DNA of 64,000 nucleotides from JBBRSD01 sp038245725 (GTDB taxonomy: Bacteria; Actinomycetota; Coriobacteriia; Anaerosomatales; JAAXUF01). The stretch is taken from positions 1 through 64,000 of the forward strand of contig JBBRSD010000005.1 of the NCBI GenBank assembly GCA_038245725.1, given 5' to 3'. Shown one piece after another: positions 25,987 through 34,812 of this stretch (positions are counted from its first letter, which is position 1; each line of letters begins with the position of its first letter). The notes beneath the pieces are model-generated. The model was given only the letters and a program-made list of their open reading frames with translations. It made no database searches and was not told the DNA's origin. A program made the position numbers and the translations under genes.

Positions 25987-27219
25987 GTGCGCGTCCTCCT
26001 CTACACCGACAGCCCATTCTTCTCCGGCGCCGAGAACATGATTGCGACATTCCTCGCCGATGAGGACTTCGTCCGCGACCTTGACCTCGCATTCGCGTAT
26101 CGCAGCTCGTCCGAGTTCGACGCTGGGCTCGCCGAGCGGGTGCAGACGAACGCCCGGCCGCACCCCCTCGAACTGCTCGACGTCCCGTCGCGCACGGCCG
26201 TGCTGCCATGCGCATTGCGCCCAGCAGGGAAGGCAGCCGCGTACCTCACCGGCGCGAAGTACCGCTACGTACGCGAGAACACGCTGCGCATCGAGAAGAT
26301 GCTGCGCAACGAGCGGCCCGACATTCTCCACATCAATTCAGGCGGCTATCCGGGCGCGTACTCGACGCTCGCAGCAGCGCTCGCGGCGCGCAACGCGGGT
26401 GTGCCGCACACCATCTACGTGGCCAACAACATAGCGACGCCGTACACGTGGCGCCGCGTTCTCGACCGTTCGGTCGATCGGGAAATCGCGGACGCCGTCG
26501 AGATGTTCGTGACCGGCTCGCGGTTTGCGGGAGTCGCCCTCGCCGGGGTGCTGGACCTGCCCTCCGAGAGGGTGCGCACGATTCCCAACGGTGTCCGCGA
26601 GCGTAAGATCGTCGAGATGCCAGATGCAGTCCGCACGCGGATTGGCGCACCGGTCGACCGGCCGCTGGTAGCGATCGTTGCGAACCTGGAGCGCCGCAAG
26701 GGCCACGCGCACCTGTTCGCGGCGCTCGCGCGGCTCAAGGCGAGCGGGGCATCGTCGCTGCCGTGGCTCGCTGTCGAGGGCGTCGGCCCCGAGGAGGGCG
26801 TGCTGCGCGAAGCAGTCTTAACGCGCAGGCTCTCGGACGACGTGGCATTCCTCGGCAGGGAACCGCACGTCTTCGACCTGATGAACGCGGCCGACATCGT
26901 CGCGCTACCGTCGGTCGCCAACGAGGACTTTCCGAATGTCGTGCTCGAGGCGATGTCGCTCTCCAAGCCGGTCATCGCGAGCTGCATCGCCGGCACGCCC
27001 GAGCAGGTCGCCGACCGCGAGACCGGTCTGCTCGTGCCGCCTGCAGATGAATCGGCGCTCGCCGACGCGCTCGCCACGCTCGCGAGCGACCCCGAGTTGC
27101 GCGCACGAATGGGAGCGGCCGGCCGAGAGCGATTCGAGGAGCGGTTCACGGCGGCGCATGCGGTCGCGGCGTACCGAGCGCTCTACGCGCAGATCGTCTC
27201 AACCGACCAAGGCGCGTAG
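25987..27219 (+). CDS. Glycosyltransferase family 4
   Basis: A 410-residue GT-B enzyme. RVLLYTDSPFFSGAENMIATFL opens the N-terminal Rossmann domain, and IPNGVRERKIVEMPDAV is the interdomain linker. The C-terminal domain has VAIVANLERRKGHAHLFAAL and then ALPSVANEDFPNVVLEAMSLSKPVIASCIAGTPEQV, including the E-x7-E nucleotide-sugar motif. GTG 25987 is one base after the preceding stop; the frame is open far upstream but overlaps the epimerase. It acts on the cytoplasmic side in glycan assembly. Donor and acceptor are unknown. Confidence 0.85.
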   Translation: MRVLLYTDSPFFSGAENMIATFLADEDFVRDLDLAFAYRSSSEFDAGLAERVQTNARPHPLELLDVPSRTAVLPCALRPAGKAAAYLTGAKYRYVRENTLRIEKMLRNERPDILHINSGGYPGAYSTLAAALAARNAGVPHTIYVANNIATPYTWRRVLDRSVDREIADAVEMFVTGSRFAGVALAGVLDLPSERVRTIPNGVRERKIVEMPDAVRTRIGAPVDRPLVAIVANLERRKGHAHLFAALARLKASGASSLPWLAVEGVGPEEGVLREAVLTRRLSDDVAFLGREPHVFDLMNAADIVALPSVANEDFPNVVLEAMSLSKPVIASCIAGTPEQVADRETGLLVPPADESALADALATLASDPELRARMGAAGRERFEERFTAAHAVAAYRALYAQIVSTDQGA

Positions 27220-27232
27220 AGCTCTGACACGG

Positions 27233-27238
27233 TAGAAT
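27233..27238 (+). promoter_or_regulatory. -10 element TAGAAT before the triple-fusion gene
   Basis: TAGAAT sits 20 bases before ATG 27258, just after the GT4 stop. No clear -35 hexamer is found at the expected spacing. The same TAGAAT element recurs at 32892, 47453 and 57629 upstream of other genes, which supports it as a genuine sigma-70-type -10 element here. Confidence 0.4.
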
Positions 27239-27257
27239 CACTGGGAAGCCTGAACAC

Positions 27258-28808
27258 ATGAGGGGTCTAGGATCCATGACAGCCATGTCGCAGCAGAAAT
27301 CAGACGGGGATGACGCGGAGGCATCCTATGCGTGCACGATCCCGTCCACACTCCTCGCGGTCCTGGCGTGTCCCGCCTGCGGGCACGAGTTGGAGTGTGC
27401 AAGCGCTAAAGTGACCTGCTCCTCGTGTGGCGGCGCCTTTCCCGTCGCCAACGGTGTCCCGATTTTCATTGACGCCGACGACTACCTCGCCGTCGAGGCT
27501 CTGCAACACTCTCGGCCTCTCGACGTATCCGTGGTCCTTTGGGCTCTTGATGACGCGCCCCACCTCGATGAGCTTGTTGCCGGCCTCCGGGAGACACTTG
27601 CCGCGCTCGCGCCGACCTACGAGATCATTCTCGCTGACGGAGGCTCGTCGGACGAGACTGTCACGCGGGCGCACGAACTGGGCTTGGACGCGGTGATCGA
27701 GGGACTGCCGGAGTACGGCGATGCGTTGAGGGAGGCGTTCCGCCTCACACGGGGGCGCTACATCGTCACGATGGCCGCGGACCTGTATCACGATCCGGGC
27801 TTCGTCAAGAACCTGTACGAGAAGCGCGACGTCGCCGAACTGGTCGTCGCGTCGAGATACGTGCCGGGCGGCAGTGCCGACACGCCATTCATGCGCAAGC
27901 ACATGAGTCGTGCCATGAACTCTATGCTCGGCTCAGTACTGTCGCTTCCCCACAAGGACATGACAAGTGACTTCCGTCTCTACCACTCGAAGATCGTCGA
28001 CACGCTGCCTGTGGACGCGACCGGCTACGACTTCCTCGCGGAGCTGCTCATCAAGGTCCACATGCTCGGGTGGCGCATCCTCGAGCTGCCCTACGGGTAC
28101 ACGTCGCCCCGGCAGCGGATTTCGAGCAGGCGGTCGGTCAAGCTGGCGATGTCGTACATGGGGACGCTCGTGCGGCTCTGGCGGCTGAGGAACTCGGTGT
28201 TCTCGGCCGACTACGACGATCGCGCCTTCAATAGCATCATCCCGTTGCAGCGGTACTGGCAGAGGGAACGCCATCGCACGATCACTGACTTCCTCTCGCG
28301 CTCCGATCAGTCCGGCCTCGTGCTCGATATCGGATGCGGCTCGAGCCGCATCATCCAGTCGATCCCGAATGCGGTGGGTCTCGACATCGAGCTTAAGAAG
28401 CTCCGCTTCATCCAAGGGCGCCTCGGTAACCCCCCGCTGGTCCAGGCGAGCATGATGCAACTGCCGTTCAGGGACGCGAGCTTCGACAAGGTGGTCTGCT
28501 CGGAGGTTATCGAGCATGTCGAGAAGGACCCGGTGATCTACTCGGAGATCAGTCGGGTCTTGAAGCCGGGCGGCGCTCTGATCATCGGCACGCCGGATTA
28601 CGGAACGTGGACGTGGCCCGTGATCGAGTGGTTCTACGGCAAGATCCTGCCGAACGCCTACGTTGACGAGCACATCAGTCACTACACGGAGGCCGAGCTC
28701 ACCGACACGCTACGCGTGTCCGGCTTCCGGGTGGACGCCTGCGAGAAGATCCTGAGCTCCGAGATGAACATGCTCGCGACCAAGGAGGGAAACGGCAATC
28801 GGCCGTAG
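27258..28808 (+). CDS. Trm112-like zinc ribbon + GT2 glycosyltransferase + SAM methyltransferase fusion
   Basis: A 516-residue three-part protein. Residues ~30-75 form a Trm112/UPF0434-like zinc ribbon (LACPACGHELEC ... CSSCGGAFPVANGVPIFI) with four cysteines. Residues ~88-310 are a GT2 domain related to dolichol-phosphate-mannose synthases (EIILADGGSSDETV, GDALREAFRLTRGRYIVTMAADLYHDP). Residues ~345-505 are a class I methyltransferase (VLDIGCGSSRIIQ, VGLDIELKKL, FDKVVCSEVIEHVEKDP, RVLKPGGALIIGTPDYG). Starts at 27258, 27276 or 27285 are all possible. Each domain is known separately; their joining suggests a transferase whose product is methylated by the same polypeptide. Confidence 0.82.
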   Translation: MRGLGSMTAMSQQKSDGDDAEASYACTIPSTLLAVLACPACGHELECASAKVTCSSCGGAFPVANGVPIFIDADDYLAVEALQHSRPLDVSVVLWALDDAPHLDELVAGLRETLAALAPTYEIILADGGSSDETVTRAHELGLDAVIEGLPEYGDALREAFRLTRGRYIVTMAADLYHDPGFVKNLYEKRDVAELVVASRYVPGGSADTPFMRKHMSRAMNSMLGSVLSLPHKDMTSDFRLYHSKIVDTLPVDATGYDFLAELLIKVHMLGWRILELPYGYTSPRQRISSRRSVKLAMSYMGTLVRLWRLRNSVFSADYDDRAFNSIIPLQRYWQRERHRTITDFLSRSDQSGLVLDIGCGSSRIIQSIPNAVGLDIELKKLRFIQGRLGNPPLVQASMMQLPFRDASFDKVVCSEVIEHVEKDPVIYSEISRVLKPGGALIIGTPDYGTWTWPVIEWFYGKILPNAYVDEHISHYTEAELTDTLRVSGFRVDACEKILSSEMNMLATKEGNGNRP

Positions 28809-28815
28809 CGTCGAC

Positions 28816-30516
28816 ATGACGAGGATGCGCTGCCCATGGCGAACGTCTCACTTCGTCGTTGCGCTAGCGGTCGTTTCCTGTCTGCTGTGCCTGTTCTTCC
28901 TGGTCGGCTATTTCATCAATGTCAACTCCACGGTCAGCGACACCACAAGTGCGGACATATCGTGGTGGCTGCAGCCGGAGTACAACTTCCTGCACGGGCG
29001 GCCGTACCAGCATTCCATCAACCATCTGGACGTGTATCCGGAGATCGGCATCACGAAGAACCCGGATGCCTACATCAACATCAACTCGGGTCACACGAAC
29101 CTCACGAATTTCGCGATTAGCCTGCCGTTCTATGCGCTGGTCCCCAACGTCAACACGCTGCTCGCGGTCGTGATCCTGCTCAACTACGCCGGCGCTTTGT
29201 TCTTCTCCTACAAGATCGTCAGGCACCTGGCCGAGACCGCGCGATGGCCCAGGACACTGTTCGTCTGGGCGATGTTTCTGTCGAGCAGCTTCCTTGGTGT
29301 GATCCAGTACAAGGCGCACGCGACACTCTATGTCGCGCCGTTCCTGCTGGCGGCGTACTACCTGTGGCTGAAGCGGCGCCTGTGGTTGTTCGTCCCCACA
29401 GTGCTGTGCATCGCGCTCATCTCCGAAGACTGCGCGATGTTCTTGGTCTGCTTCGGCGTCTACCTGCTGCTCTTCGAGGGTCGCGAAGCGAGGGCGTATG
29501 CGGGGGCCGCTGTCGGCATTGGGCTCCTGTGGCTGCTCTTCGTGCTGCAGATCGTCCAGCCGGCCGCGCGGTCGCACATGGTCCTCACGACGGGCGCGAC
29601 CGCGACCGGAATGCTCGCCTATGGCTTCGGTGGCGGGCTCACGCTGGCGGACGCGATTCACAGGATCGTGCGCCTCAAGGAGGTGTTCCTGTTTCTGCCG
29701 GCCGCTGGGCTGGCCTGGCTGCTCTTTGGGCGCTTCACGACATCGACGCTTCGCAACGCGATCGGGCTGGTAGTCGTCGCCCCCGCTTCGCACTGGTTCA
29801 TCTCTTTCATCCAGGGACCGGGGCATCACCTGATGCCGATTCTCGCCAGCAGCTTCCTTGCTCTCGTCGTGCTGGTCGCTGACGCGCAAATCGACGATGA
29901 GATTGCGTGGGCGAAGAGCAAGGTCGCGTGTCTGTCGGTAGGGGTAGCCGCATTCTTCGTTCTGAGCAACGCGGTCGTGATGCGCTACAACGTGCCGATG
30001 TACCTTCAGCCGTCCGTCTTGAGGGCAATTGCGAGAGATGCGCAGGCGGCTGAGATCGACAAAGACCTCTCTCAGATCGCGAGCAATCGCTACTTCATCG
30101 ACGTGCTCACGAAGGACATTCCGATCGACAAGACCGTCAGCTACCTTGCAAACGGCACGGTCGACGGATTCATCTCAAATCGCTCGGGTCTGTGGCATTT
30201 CCCGGACTACTACCGCGATGTGGACTACATCGCGGTGCAGAAGAACGCTCGACATGCGTTCTTCGCGCTGGCCACGAATCGCCCTGACTTGAACGAGGCC
30301 ATCAAAGCGGGCATGGAAGGCGTGAACAATCTGACGACCCAGCGCGAGATCGATCAGATAGTCAACGGCCTCGTCGTGCGAGATCGCGCGTACGAGGTCG
30401 TCCTCAACAATGACCGAGTACTCGTCCTCAAGCGCGTGAGGCCTGGCGACATCCCCGTGCCGCCTTACACGTACGGCATCAGCTTCCTGTCCGCGAGGCT
30501 CCCGTTCTTCAGGTGA
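28816..30516 (+). CDS. DUF2079 family integral membrane protein
   Basis: A 566-residue membrane protein with about ten hydrophobic helices, the first at residues ~12-33. After it come DTTSADISWWLQPEYNF, HGRPYQHSI and the SGHTNLTNFAISLPFYALVPN stretch characteristic of DUF2079 proteins, followed by a soluble C-terminal domain of ~150 residues. DUF2079 members resemble GT-C lipid-linked-sugar transferases by topology, but no activity is established. The start could also be ATG 28825. It ends the block and is followed directly by a strong hairpin. Confidence 0.78.
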   Translation: MTRMRCPWRTSHFVVALAVVSCLLCLFFLVGYFINVNSTVSDTTSADISWWLQPEYNFLHGRPYQHSINHLDVYPEIGITKNPDAYININSGHTNLTNFAISLPFYALVPNVNTLLAVVILLNYAGALFFSYKIVRHLAETARWPRTLFVWAMFLSSSFLGVIQYKAHATLYVAPFLLAAYYLWLKRRLWLFVPTVLCIALISEDCAMFLVCFGVYLLLFEGREARAYAGAAVGIGLLWLLFVLQIVQPAARSHMVLTTGATATGMLAYGFGGGLTLADAIHRIVRLKEVFLFLPAAGLAWLLFGRFTTSTLRNAIGLVVVAPASHWFISFIQGPGHHLMPILASSFLALVVLVADAQIDDEIAWAKSKVACLSVGVAAFFVLSNAVVMRYNVPMYLQPSVLRAIARDAQAAEIDKDLSQIASNRYFIDVLTKDIPIDKTVSYLANGTVDGFISNRSGLWHFPDYYRDVDYIAVQKNARHAFFALATNRPDLNEAIKAGMEGVNNLTTQREIDQIVNGLVVRDRAYEVVLNNDRVLVLKRVRPGDIPVPPYTYGISFLSARLPFFR

Positions 30517-30517
30517 G

Positions 30518-30551
30518 GCGCCCGCCGAGGCGTGTCCTGCTCGGCGGGCGC
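30518..30551 (+). terminator. Strong hairpin ending the nonulosonate block
   Basis: A perfect 12-bp stem (GCGCCCGCCGAG / CTCGGCGGGCGC) with a ten-base loop begins one base after the DUF2079 stop codon. There is no T-tract, as is common in high-GC genomes. It lies between convergent genes and could serve both strands. Confidence 0.7.
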
Positions 30552-30654
30552 GCGCCACACGCGTGAGTTCTCGCTCGACGCGATGCGCGAGAGCGTGGGC
30601 GCGTTGCTCGGTAGGCTCTGAGCGGGCGTTCGTCTCAAGCCTGCCTCTGGGCCG

Positions 30655-31977
30655 TCAACCGCTGATCGGTCCGAGCACCCAGCGCCACGCTGGCACAACC
30701 TCGATGACCCCCGCCGCAGTCTCGATCCGCTCACGCTCGTGGAGTGTGATGATCGTTCCGGTCCGCACCTTCAGCTCCCTCATCGCCGCCTCGACACCCG
30801 CGAGCTCGCGTGCGCGAGTTGGAACCTGAGCGAGCGACGCGCAGACTTGGATGACGGCCGGTTCGCCCTCGCCAGAATCGACGACAAAGTCGACACTACC
30901 GCCCTCGGCTGAGAAGTAGCTGATCGGTTCGTCATGGAGACGGCTGTATCGCCGTCGCAGTTCCAGGTACACGGCATTCTCGAGCAGGTGCCCGATATCG
31001 TCTGCCGACGGGTGAGCCACCGCCCGCGCTAGACCTGGATCCACCGCGTAGATCTTGCGTGGGTTAACTTGTCTTGCCCGCAAGGAGGCTCGGCGGATGG
31101 CGACGGTATGGAGCAGTCGCGCATCGAGTAGGTAGTCGAGGTAGGCATGGAGGGTGTTCTTGCCCACTGCGACGCCTTGCGATTTCAAGTCGTTGAAGAT
31201 GCGGTTGATGCTGAATTCACGCGAGAATGAACTGAGCAGATGGGCGATCAGTCGCTTCAACGCCACCAGATTGCCCACATCCCAGCGCTCAACGACGTCG
31301 CGAAACGTGACGAGGTCGACGTAGTCCTGGAGGGTGCGGCGCCGATCGATGGGTTCCATGCCCTGGACGCCGGGGAAGCCACCGTCTTGGAGGTACGTGT
31401 CGAACGCGGCTTCAAGCCGGGAGCGAGCAGCGGCCCCGACGGGCTCCTCGGCGAATGACTCCAGTCCGTGATGGCGGAGGTACTCTCGGAAGCTGAACGG
31501 CAGGACCTCGACGGCCGTACTTCGGCCGCGCAATCCGGTGGCGACCTCGCTGCTCAGCAGCTTCGCGGAGGACCCCGTGAGATAGATGCGGACGTTCTCG
31601 GTGTTCAGCACGCGCAGGACGAACTGCTCCCAGCTGGGAACCACTTGGATCTCGTCGAGAAACAGGTAGGCGGTCTGCGACATGCGCTTCGGACCGGTCC
31701 GAAACAGGTACTCGAGCGCGTCGTCGAGCGTATTGAGCCCCGCGACACCAAGACGGTCGTCCTCGAGGTTCAGGGAGAGCATCGAGGAACGCGGCACGCC
31801 TGCGGCCAGGAGTTCTTGCATCTGCTGGAACAGCAGGTAGCTTTTGCCTACACGCCGCATGCCCACGAGCGCGGTTGCCATGTTCTCGAGATGGGGCACT
31901 CGCACGTCGCGCGGCGTGATGGGCGGCAACGGACGCTCGCGCTCTGAGTCGAGCAGTCCTTCAAGTACGATGTCCAT
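30655..31977 (-). CDS. AAA ATPase with DUF4143-like C-terminal domain
   Basis: A 440-residue P-loop ATPase. Walker A is in VGMRRVGKSYLLFQQ, Walker B in AYLFLDEIQVVPSWE, and a sensor-like YLTGSSAKLLSSEVATGLRGRS follows. The C-terminal half (FSINRIFNDLKSQGVAVGKNTLHAYLDYLLDARLLHTV ... SYFSAEGGSVDFVV) matches DUF4143, which carries a restriction-endonuclease-like fold remnant. ATG at 31977 is chosen because GGAGG lies eight bases before it; upstream in-frame ATGs have no such site. These ATPases are common in anaerobes and archaea, with no firm function. It is transcribed divergently from the DUF433/DUF5615 pair. Confidence 0.85.
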   Translation of the reverse strand: MDIVLEGLLDSERERPLPPITPRDVRVPHLENMATALVGMRRVGKSYLLFQQMQELLAAGVPRSSMLSLNLEDDRLGVAGLNTLDDALEYLFRTGPKRMSQTAYLFLDEIQVVPSWEQFVLRVLNTENVRIYLTGSSAKLLSSEVATGLRGRSTAVEVLPFSFREYLRHHGLESFAEEPVGAAARSRLEAAFDTYLQDGGFPGVQGMEPIDRRRTLQDYVDLVTFRDVVERWDVGNLVALKRLIAHLLSSFSREFSINRIFNDLKSQGVAVGKNTLHAYLDYLLDARLLHTVAIRRASLRARQVNPRKIYAVDPGLARAVAHPSADDIGHLLENAVYLELRRRYSRLHDEPISYFSAEGGSVDFVVDSGEGEPAVIQVCASLAQVPTRARELAGVEAAMRELKVRTGTIITLHERERIETAAGVIEVVPAWRWVLGPISG

Positions 31978-31998
31978 TCTGCGGCCTCCGACCATAAT

Positions 31999-32053
31999 TG
32001 TCTTTCTCCACAAAGACATATACACCACAAATAGTCGTTGTCGATAAGGACAA
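31999..32053. promoter_or_regulatory. Two adjacent inverted repeats with TTGTC half-sites
   Basis: TGTCTTT (31999-32005) pairs with AAAGACA (32012-32018), and TTGTC (32038-32042) pairs with GACAA (32049-32053). Both repeats are AT-rich in an otherwise GC-rich sequence and lie just upstream of the ATPase start on the minus strand, with TATAC-type sequence between them. They look like a promoter region with a double operator; the regulator is unknown. Confidence 0.4.
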
Positions 32054-32219
32054 ACTCGGGGGACCGACTCCTGACGGGTGGGTTTGAGTTTCGCCTTCGT
32101 CATCATTGATCTCCGCAGAGTCCTCACCGCGGTCTTGAGCCCTTCGAGCCACCGCGGACGCTCCCTCACGTTGTCTCGCGTCGGATGGTATCTTTGTAGC
32201 ACCCAAGGAGGTGGTCAAG

Positions 32220-32456
32220 ATGGCCGCGCAATGTATCGTTTCCCAGCCCGGAATCATGATGGGCAAGCCTGTCGTTGAGGGCACCCGCATCACCGTCGAA
32301 GCCATCCTCGAAGACCTCGGTGCCGGTGAGTCGATCGAGCAGCTGCTTGAGGCTCACCCGCGACTCACCCGCGAGGGGGTATTGGCCGCGGTGCGATTCG
32401 GCGCAGAGGTGTTACGCGCCGACGTCGCATACCCGACGCCCAAGTCTGTCGCGTGA
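32220..32456 (+). CDS. DUF433 antitoxin-like protein
   Basis: A 78-residue DUF433 protein (IVSQPGIMMGKPVVEGTRITVEAILEDLGAGESIEQLLEAHPRLTREGVLAAVRFG), a winged/helix-turn-helix-like fold that commonly accompanies DUF5615 PIN-like toxins. ATG 32220 has AAGGAGG eight bases upstream (32205-32211), favouring it over the GTG at 32211. Its stop overlaps the next start by four bases. It is probably the antitoxin and repressor of the pair. Confidence 0.85.
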   Translation: MAAQCIVSQPGIMMGKPVVEGTRITVEAILEDLGAGESIEQLLEAHPRLTREGVLAAVRFGAEVLRADVAYPTPKSVA

Positions 32457-32806
32457 AGTTCCTCGCTGACGAGGGTGTAGAGGCTCGAATCGTAGAGGGG
32501 CTTAGGTTCGATGGCCACGACGTCGATTACGTCGCGGAACTCGCTCCCGGAATCGCCGACGACGAGGTGCTCGACAGGGCCAATCGGGGTCAACGCGTCC
32601 TCGTGACCGTCGACAAGGACTTCGGTGAGCTGGTGTTTCGCCTCCGCCGCATCACAACAGGCGTGCTGCTCCTCCGCTTGTCTGGTCTCTCGTCGGATGA
32701 CAAGGCCGAGCTGGTCGCGGGAACTGTCCGGGATCATGGGGGTCAGATGTCGAGGGCGTTCACCGTCGTGTCGCCGCGCGCGATTCGCATTCGACCGCCT
32801 TTGTAG
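32453..32806 (+). CDS. DUF5615 PIN-like toxin
   Basis: A 117-residue DUF5615 protein: MKFLADEGVEARIVEGLRFDGHDVDYV, then VLVTVDKDFGELVF with the acidic residues expected of a Mut7-C/PIN-like metal-dependent RNase fold, and a C-terminal FTVVSPRAIRIRP. GTG 32453 overlaps the DUF433 stop (GTGA). DUF433/DUF5615 pairs are predicted type II toxin-antitoxin modules; RNase activity is inferred from fold only. Confidence 0.85.
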   Translation: MKFLADEGVEARIVEGLRFDGHDVDYVAELAPGIADDEVLDRANRGQRVLVTVDKDFGELVFRLRRITTGVLLLRLSGLSSDDKAELVAGTVRDHGGQMSRAFTVVSPRAIRIRPPL

Positions 32807-32891
32807 TCGGGACTCGGCGAACCAAGGCCCCGCAAGCCCCTCCCCGCTAAGACAATCGCCCTTCATCCCCGCCACCGGCCCACCCTCGCGC

Positions 32892-32897
32892 TAGAAT
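32892..32897 (+). promoter_or_regulatory. -10 element TAGAAT before rfbF
   Basis: TAGAAT lies 45 bases before the rfbF ATG, in the gap following the toxin gene. A -35 consensus is not evident. It is the likely start of the second glycan transcript. Confidence 0.4.
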
Positions 32898-32941
32898 GAC
32901 AGTCGCGTCCCCGAAGTCCCCCGAGCCGAGAGGGCCGTTGC

Positions 32942-33718
32942 ATGAAAGTCGTCATCCTGTGCGGAGGCAAAGGCACCCGCCTAGCCGAGGAAACCACGGT
33001 GCGTCCCAAGCCCATGGTCGAGATCGGCGGCAAGCCCATCCTGTGGCACATCATGAAGAACTACGCCGCGCAGGGCTTCGACGAGTTCGTGCTCGCGCTG
33101 GGCTACAAGGCCGACTACATCAAGACGTGGTTTTACAACTACCGGCTCACGGCGAGTGACTTCACCATCACCCTCGACCCCGGCGTCGACCCTGTCGTTC
33201 ATGGCAGCAACGATATCGATCCGTGGACGATCACATGCGTCGATACCGGCGAGGACACGCTCAAGGGCGGCCGCATCGCTCGGCTCGCTCAGCACCTCGA
33301 CGGTGAGCGCTTCATGCTCACCTACGGTGACGGCCTCGCCGACATCGACCTCAAAGCGCTGCTCGCGTTCCACGAGTCCCACGGCAAACTCGGCACCGTG
33401 ACGGGTGTGCGCCCGCCCAGCCGCTTCGGCGAGATGGTGCTCGACGGCAATGTCGTCCGCAGCTTCGAGGAGAAGCCGCAGCTCGCGACCGGCATCATCA
33501 ACGGCGGCTTCTTCGTCTTCGAGCCAGGCCTTCTCGACTACCTCTCCACCGACGAGTCCTGCGACCTCGAGTTCGGCGCGCTGCAGAAGCTTGCGGCCGA
33601 TGGCGAACTGCAGGTCTTCCGCCACGATGGCTTCTGGCAGCCCATGGACAACGTCCGCGAGCGCGACAACCTCGAGAAGCTGTGGGACCGCGGTTCCGCC
33701 CCGTGGAAGGTGTGGTGA
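32942..33718 (+). CDS. rfbF: Glucose-1-phosphate cytidylyltransferase
   Basis: A 258-residue nucleotidyltransferase beginning KVVILCGGKGTRLAEETTVRPKPMVEIGGKPILWHIMK, with GYKADYIKTWFYNYR, LTYGDGLADIDL (metal aspartates) and GFWQPMDNVRERDNLEKLW. These match RfbF, which makes CDP-glucose from glucose 1-phosphate and CTP. The next gene encodes CDP-glucose 4,6-dehydratase and starts on the last base of its stop. Together they commit glucose to a CDP-6-deoxyhexose. Confidence 0.94.
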   Translation: MKVVILCGGKGTRLAEETTVRPKPMVEIGGKPILWHIMKNYAAQGFDEFVLALGYKADYIKTWFYNYRLTASDFTITLDPGVDPVVHGSNDIDPWTITCVDTGEDTLKGGRIARLAQHLDGERFMLTYGDGLADIDLKALLAFHESHGKLGTVTGVRPPSRFGEMVLDGNVVRSFEEKPQLATGIINGGFFVFEPGLLDYLSTDESCDLEFGALQKLAADGELQVFRHDGFWQPMDNVRERDNLEKLWDRGSAPWKVW

Positions 33719-34812
33719 TGATCGGCGCAGCCTTCGCCGGCAAGCGGGTGCTCGTCACCGGCCACACCGGCTTCAAGGGTTCGTGGATGAGCCTGTGGCT
33801 CGCCCGCGGTGGAGCCGAGGTCGTCGGCTACGCACTGGAGCCCAAGACCGAGCGCGACAACTTCGTGGTCAGCCGCGTCGAATCGCTCATGGCCGAGTCG
33901 GTCATCGGCGACGTTCGCGACGCGGACCACATCGCCGATGTCGTCGCTCGCCACCGCCCCGAGGTCGTCTTCCACCTCGCCGCGCAGCCGCTCGTTCGCT
34001 ACTCCTACGACCACCCGGCGGAGACGTTCCACACAAATGTCGTCGGCGCCGCAAACGTGCTCGACGCGGTTCGCGCCGCTGGCAGCTCGAAGGCGACCGT
34101 CGTCATCACGAGCGACAAGTGCTACCGCAACAACGAGTGGGAGTGGGGCTACCGCGAGATCGACCCGCTCGGCGGCCATGATCCCTACTCGGCAAGCAAG
34201 GCGTGTGAGGAGCTCGTCGTGAGCGCGTACCGCGACAGCTTCTTCGCGCCGGCGTCGATGCCGCTTGCCTCGACGCGCGCCGGCAACGTGATCGGCGGCG
34301 GCGACTGGAGCGAGGACCGCATCGTCTGCGACGCGATCCGCGCCTTCGAAGCGGGGACGCCGCTCAGCGTGCGCAACCCGGCGTCGACGAGGCCGTGGCA
34401 GCACGCGCTCGAGCCCATCGGCGGCTATCTGCTGCTCGCCGCGCGCATGCTCGCGGAGCCCGGCGCTCACGCCGACGCCTATAACTTCGGGCCCGACGCC
34501 GGCGCCGTCTACGACGTCGGCGGCTTGTGCGACATGGCCGCGTGGGCCTGGGGCCCGGGCGCGAGCTGGGAGCAGGTCGGGCACGCCGGCGGCCACGAGG
34601 CCGGGCTGCTCGCGCTCGATTCGAGCCGCGCGCGCAAGGCGCTGGGCTGGCGGCCGGTGCTCACGGTTGAGGAAGCCGTTGAGTGGACGGTCGGCTGGTA
34701 CCGCGCGCGCTTCGACGGTGCGGACATGGCGGTCTTCTCGGCGGGTCAGGTCGCGGAGTACGAAGCTCGTGCCGAAGCCGCTTGGGCGTTAGCTCTAGGG
34801 AGCCCCAGATGA
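33718..34812 (+). CDS. rfbG: CDP-glucose 4,6-dehydratase
   Basis: A 364-residue extended SDR: GKRVLVTGHTGFKGSWMSLWLARGGAEVVGYALEP, VFHLAAQPLVRYSYDHPAETFHTNVVG, VVITSDKCYRNNEWEWGYREIDPLGGHDPYSASKACEEL with the YSASK catalytic pair, and RPWQHALEPIGGYLLLA. These are diagnostic of RfbG. It produces CDP-4-keto-6-deoxyglucose. ATG 33718 shares its A with the rfbF stop, and the following cupin gene overlaps by four bases. Confidence 0.94.
   Translation: MIGAAFAGKRVLVTGHTGFKGSWMSLWLARGGAEVVGYALEPKTERDNFVVSRVESLMAESVIGDVRDADHIADVVARHRPEVVFHLAAQPLVRYSYDHPAETFHTNVVGAANVLDAVRAAGSSKATVVITSDKCYRNNEWEWGYREIDPLGGHDPYSASKACEELVVSAYRDSFFAPASMPLASTRAGNVIGGGDWSEDRIVCDAIRAFEAGTPLSVRNPASTRPWQHALEPIGGYLLLAARMLAEPGAHADAYNFGPDAGAVYDVGGLCDMAAWAWGPGASWEQVGHAGGHEAGLLALDSSRARKALGWRPVLTVEEAVEWTVGWYRARFDGADMAVFSAGQVAEYEARAEAAWALALGSPR

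Noticed and set aside
30655..32806. A mobile element (insertion sequence) between the glycan blocks
   Set aside because: The ATPase and the DUF433/DUF5615 pair are not transposases and no terminal inverted repeats or target duplications were found around them.
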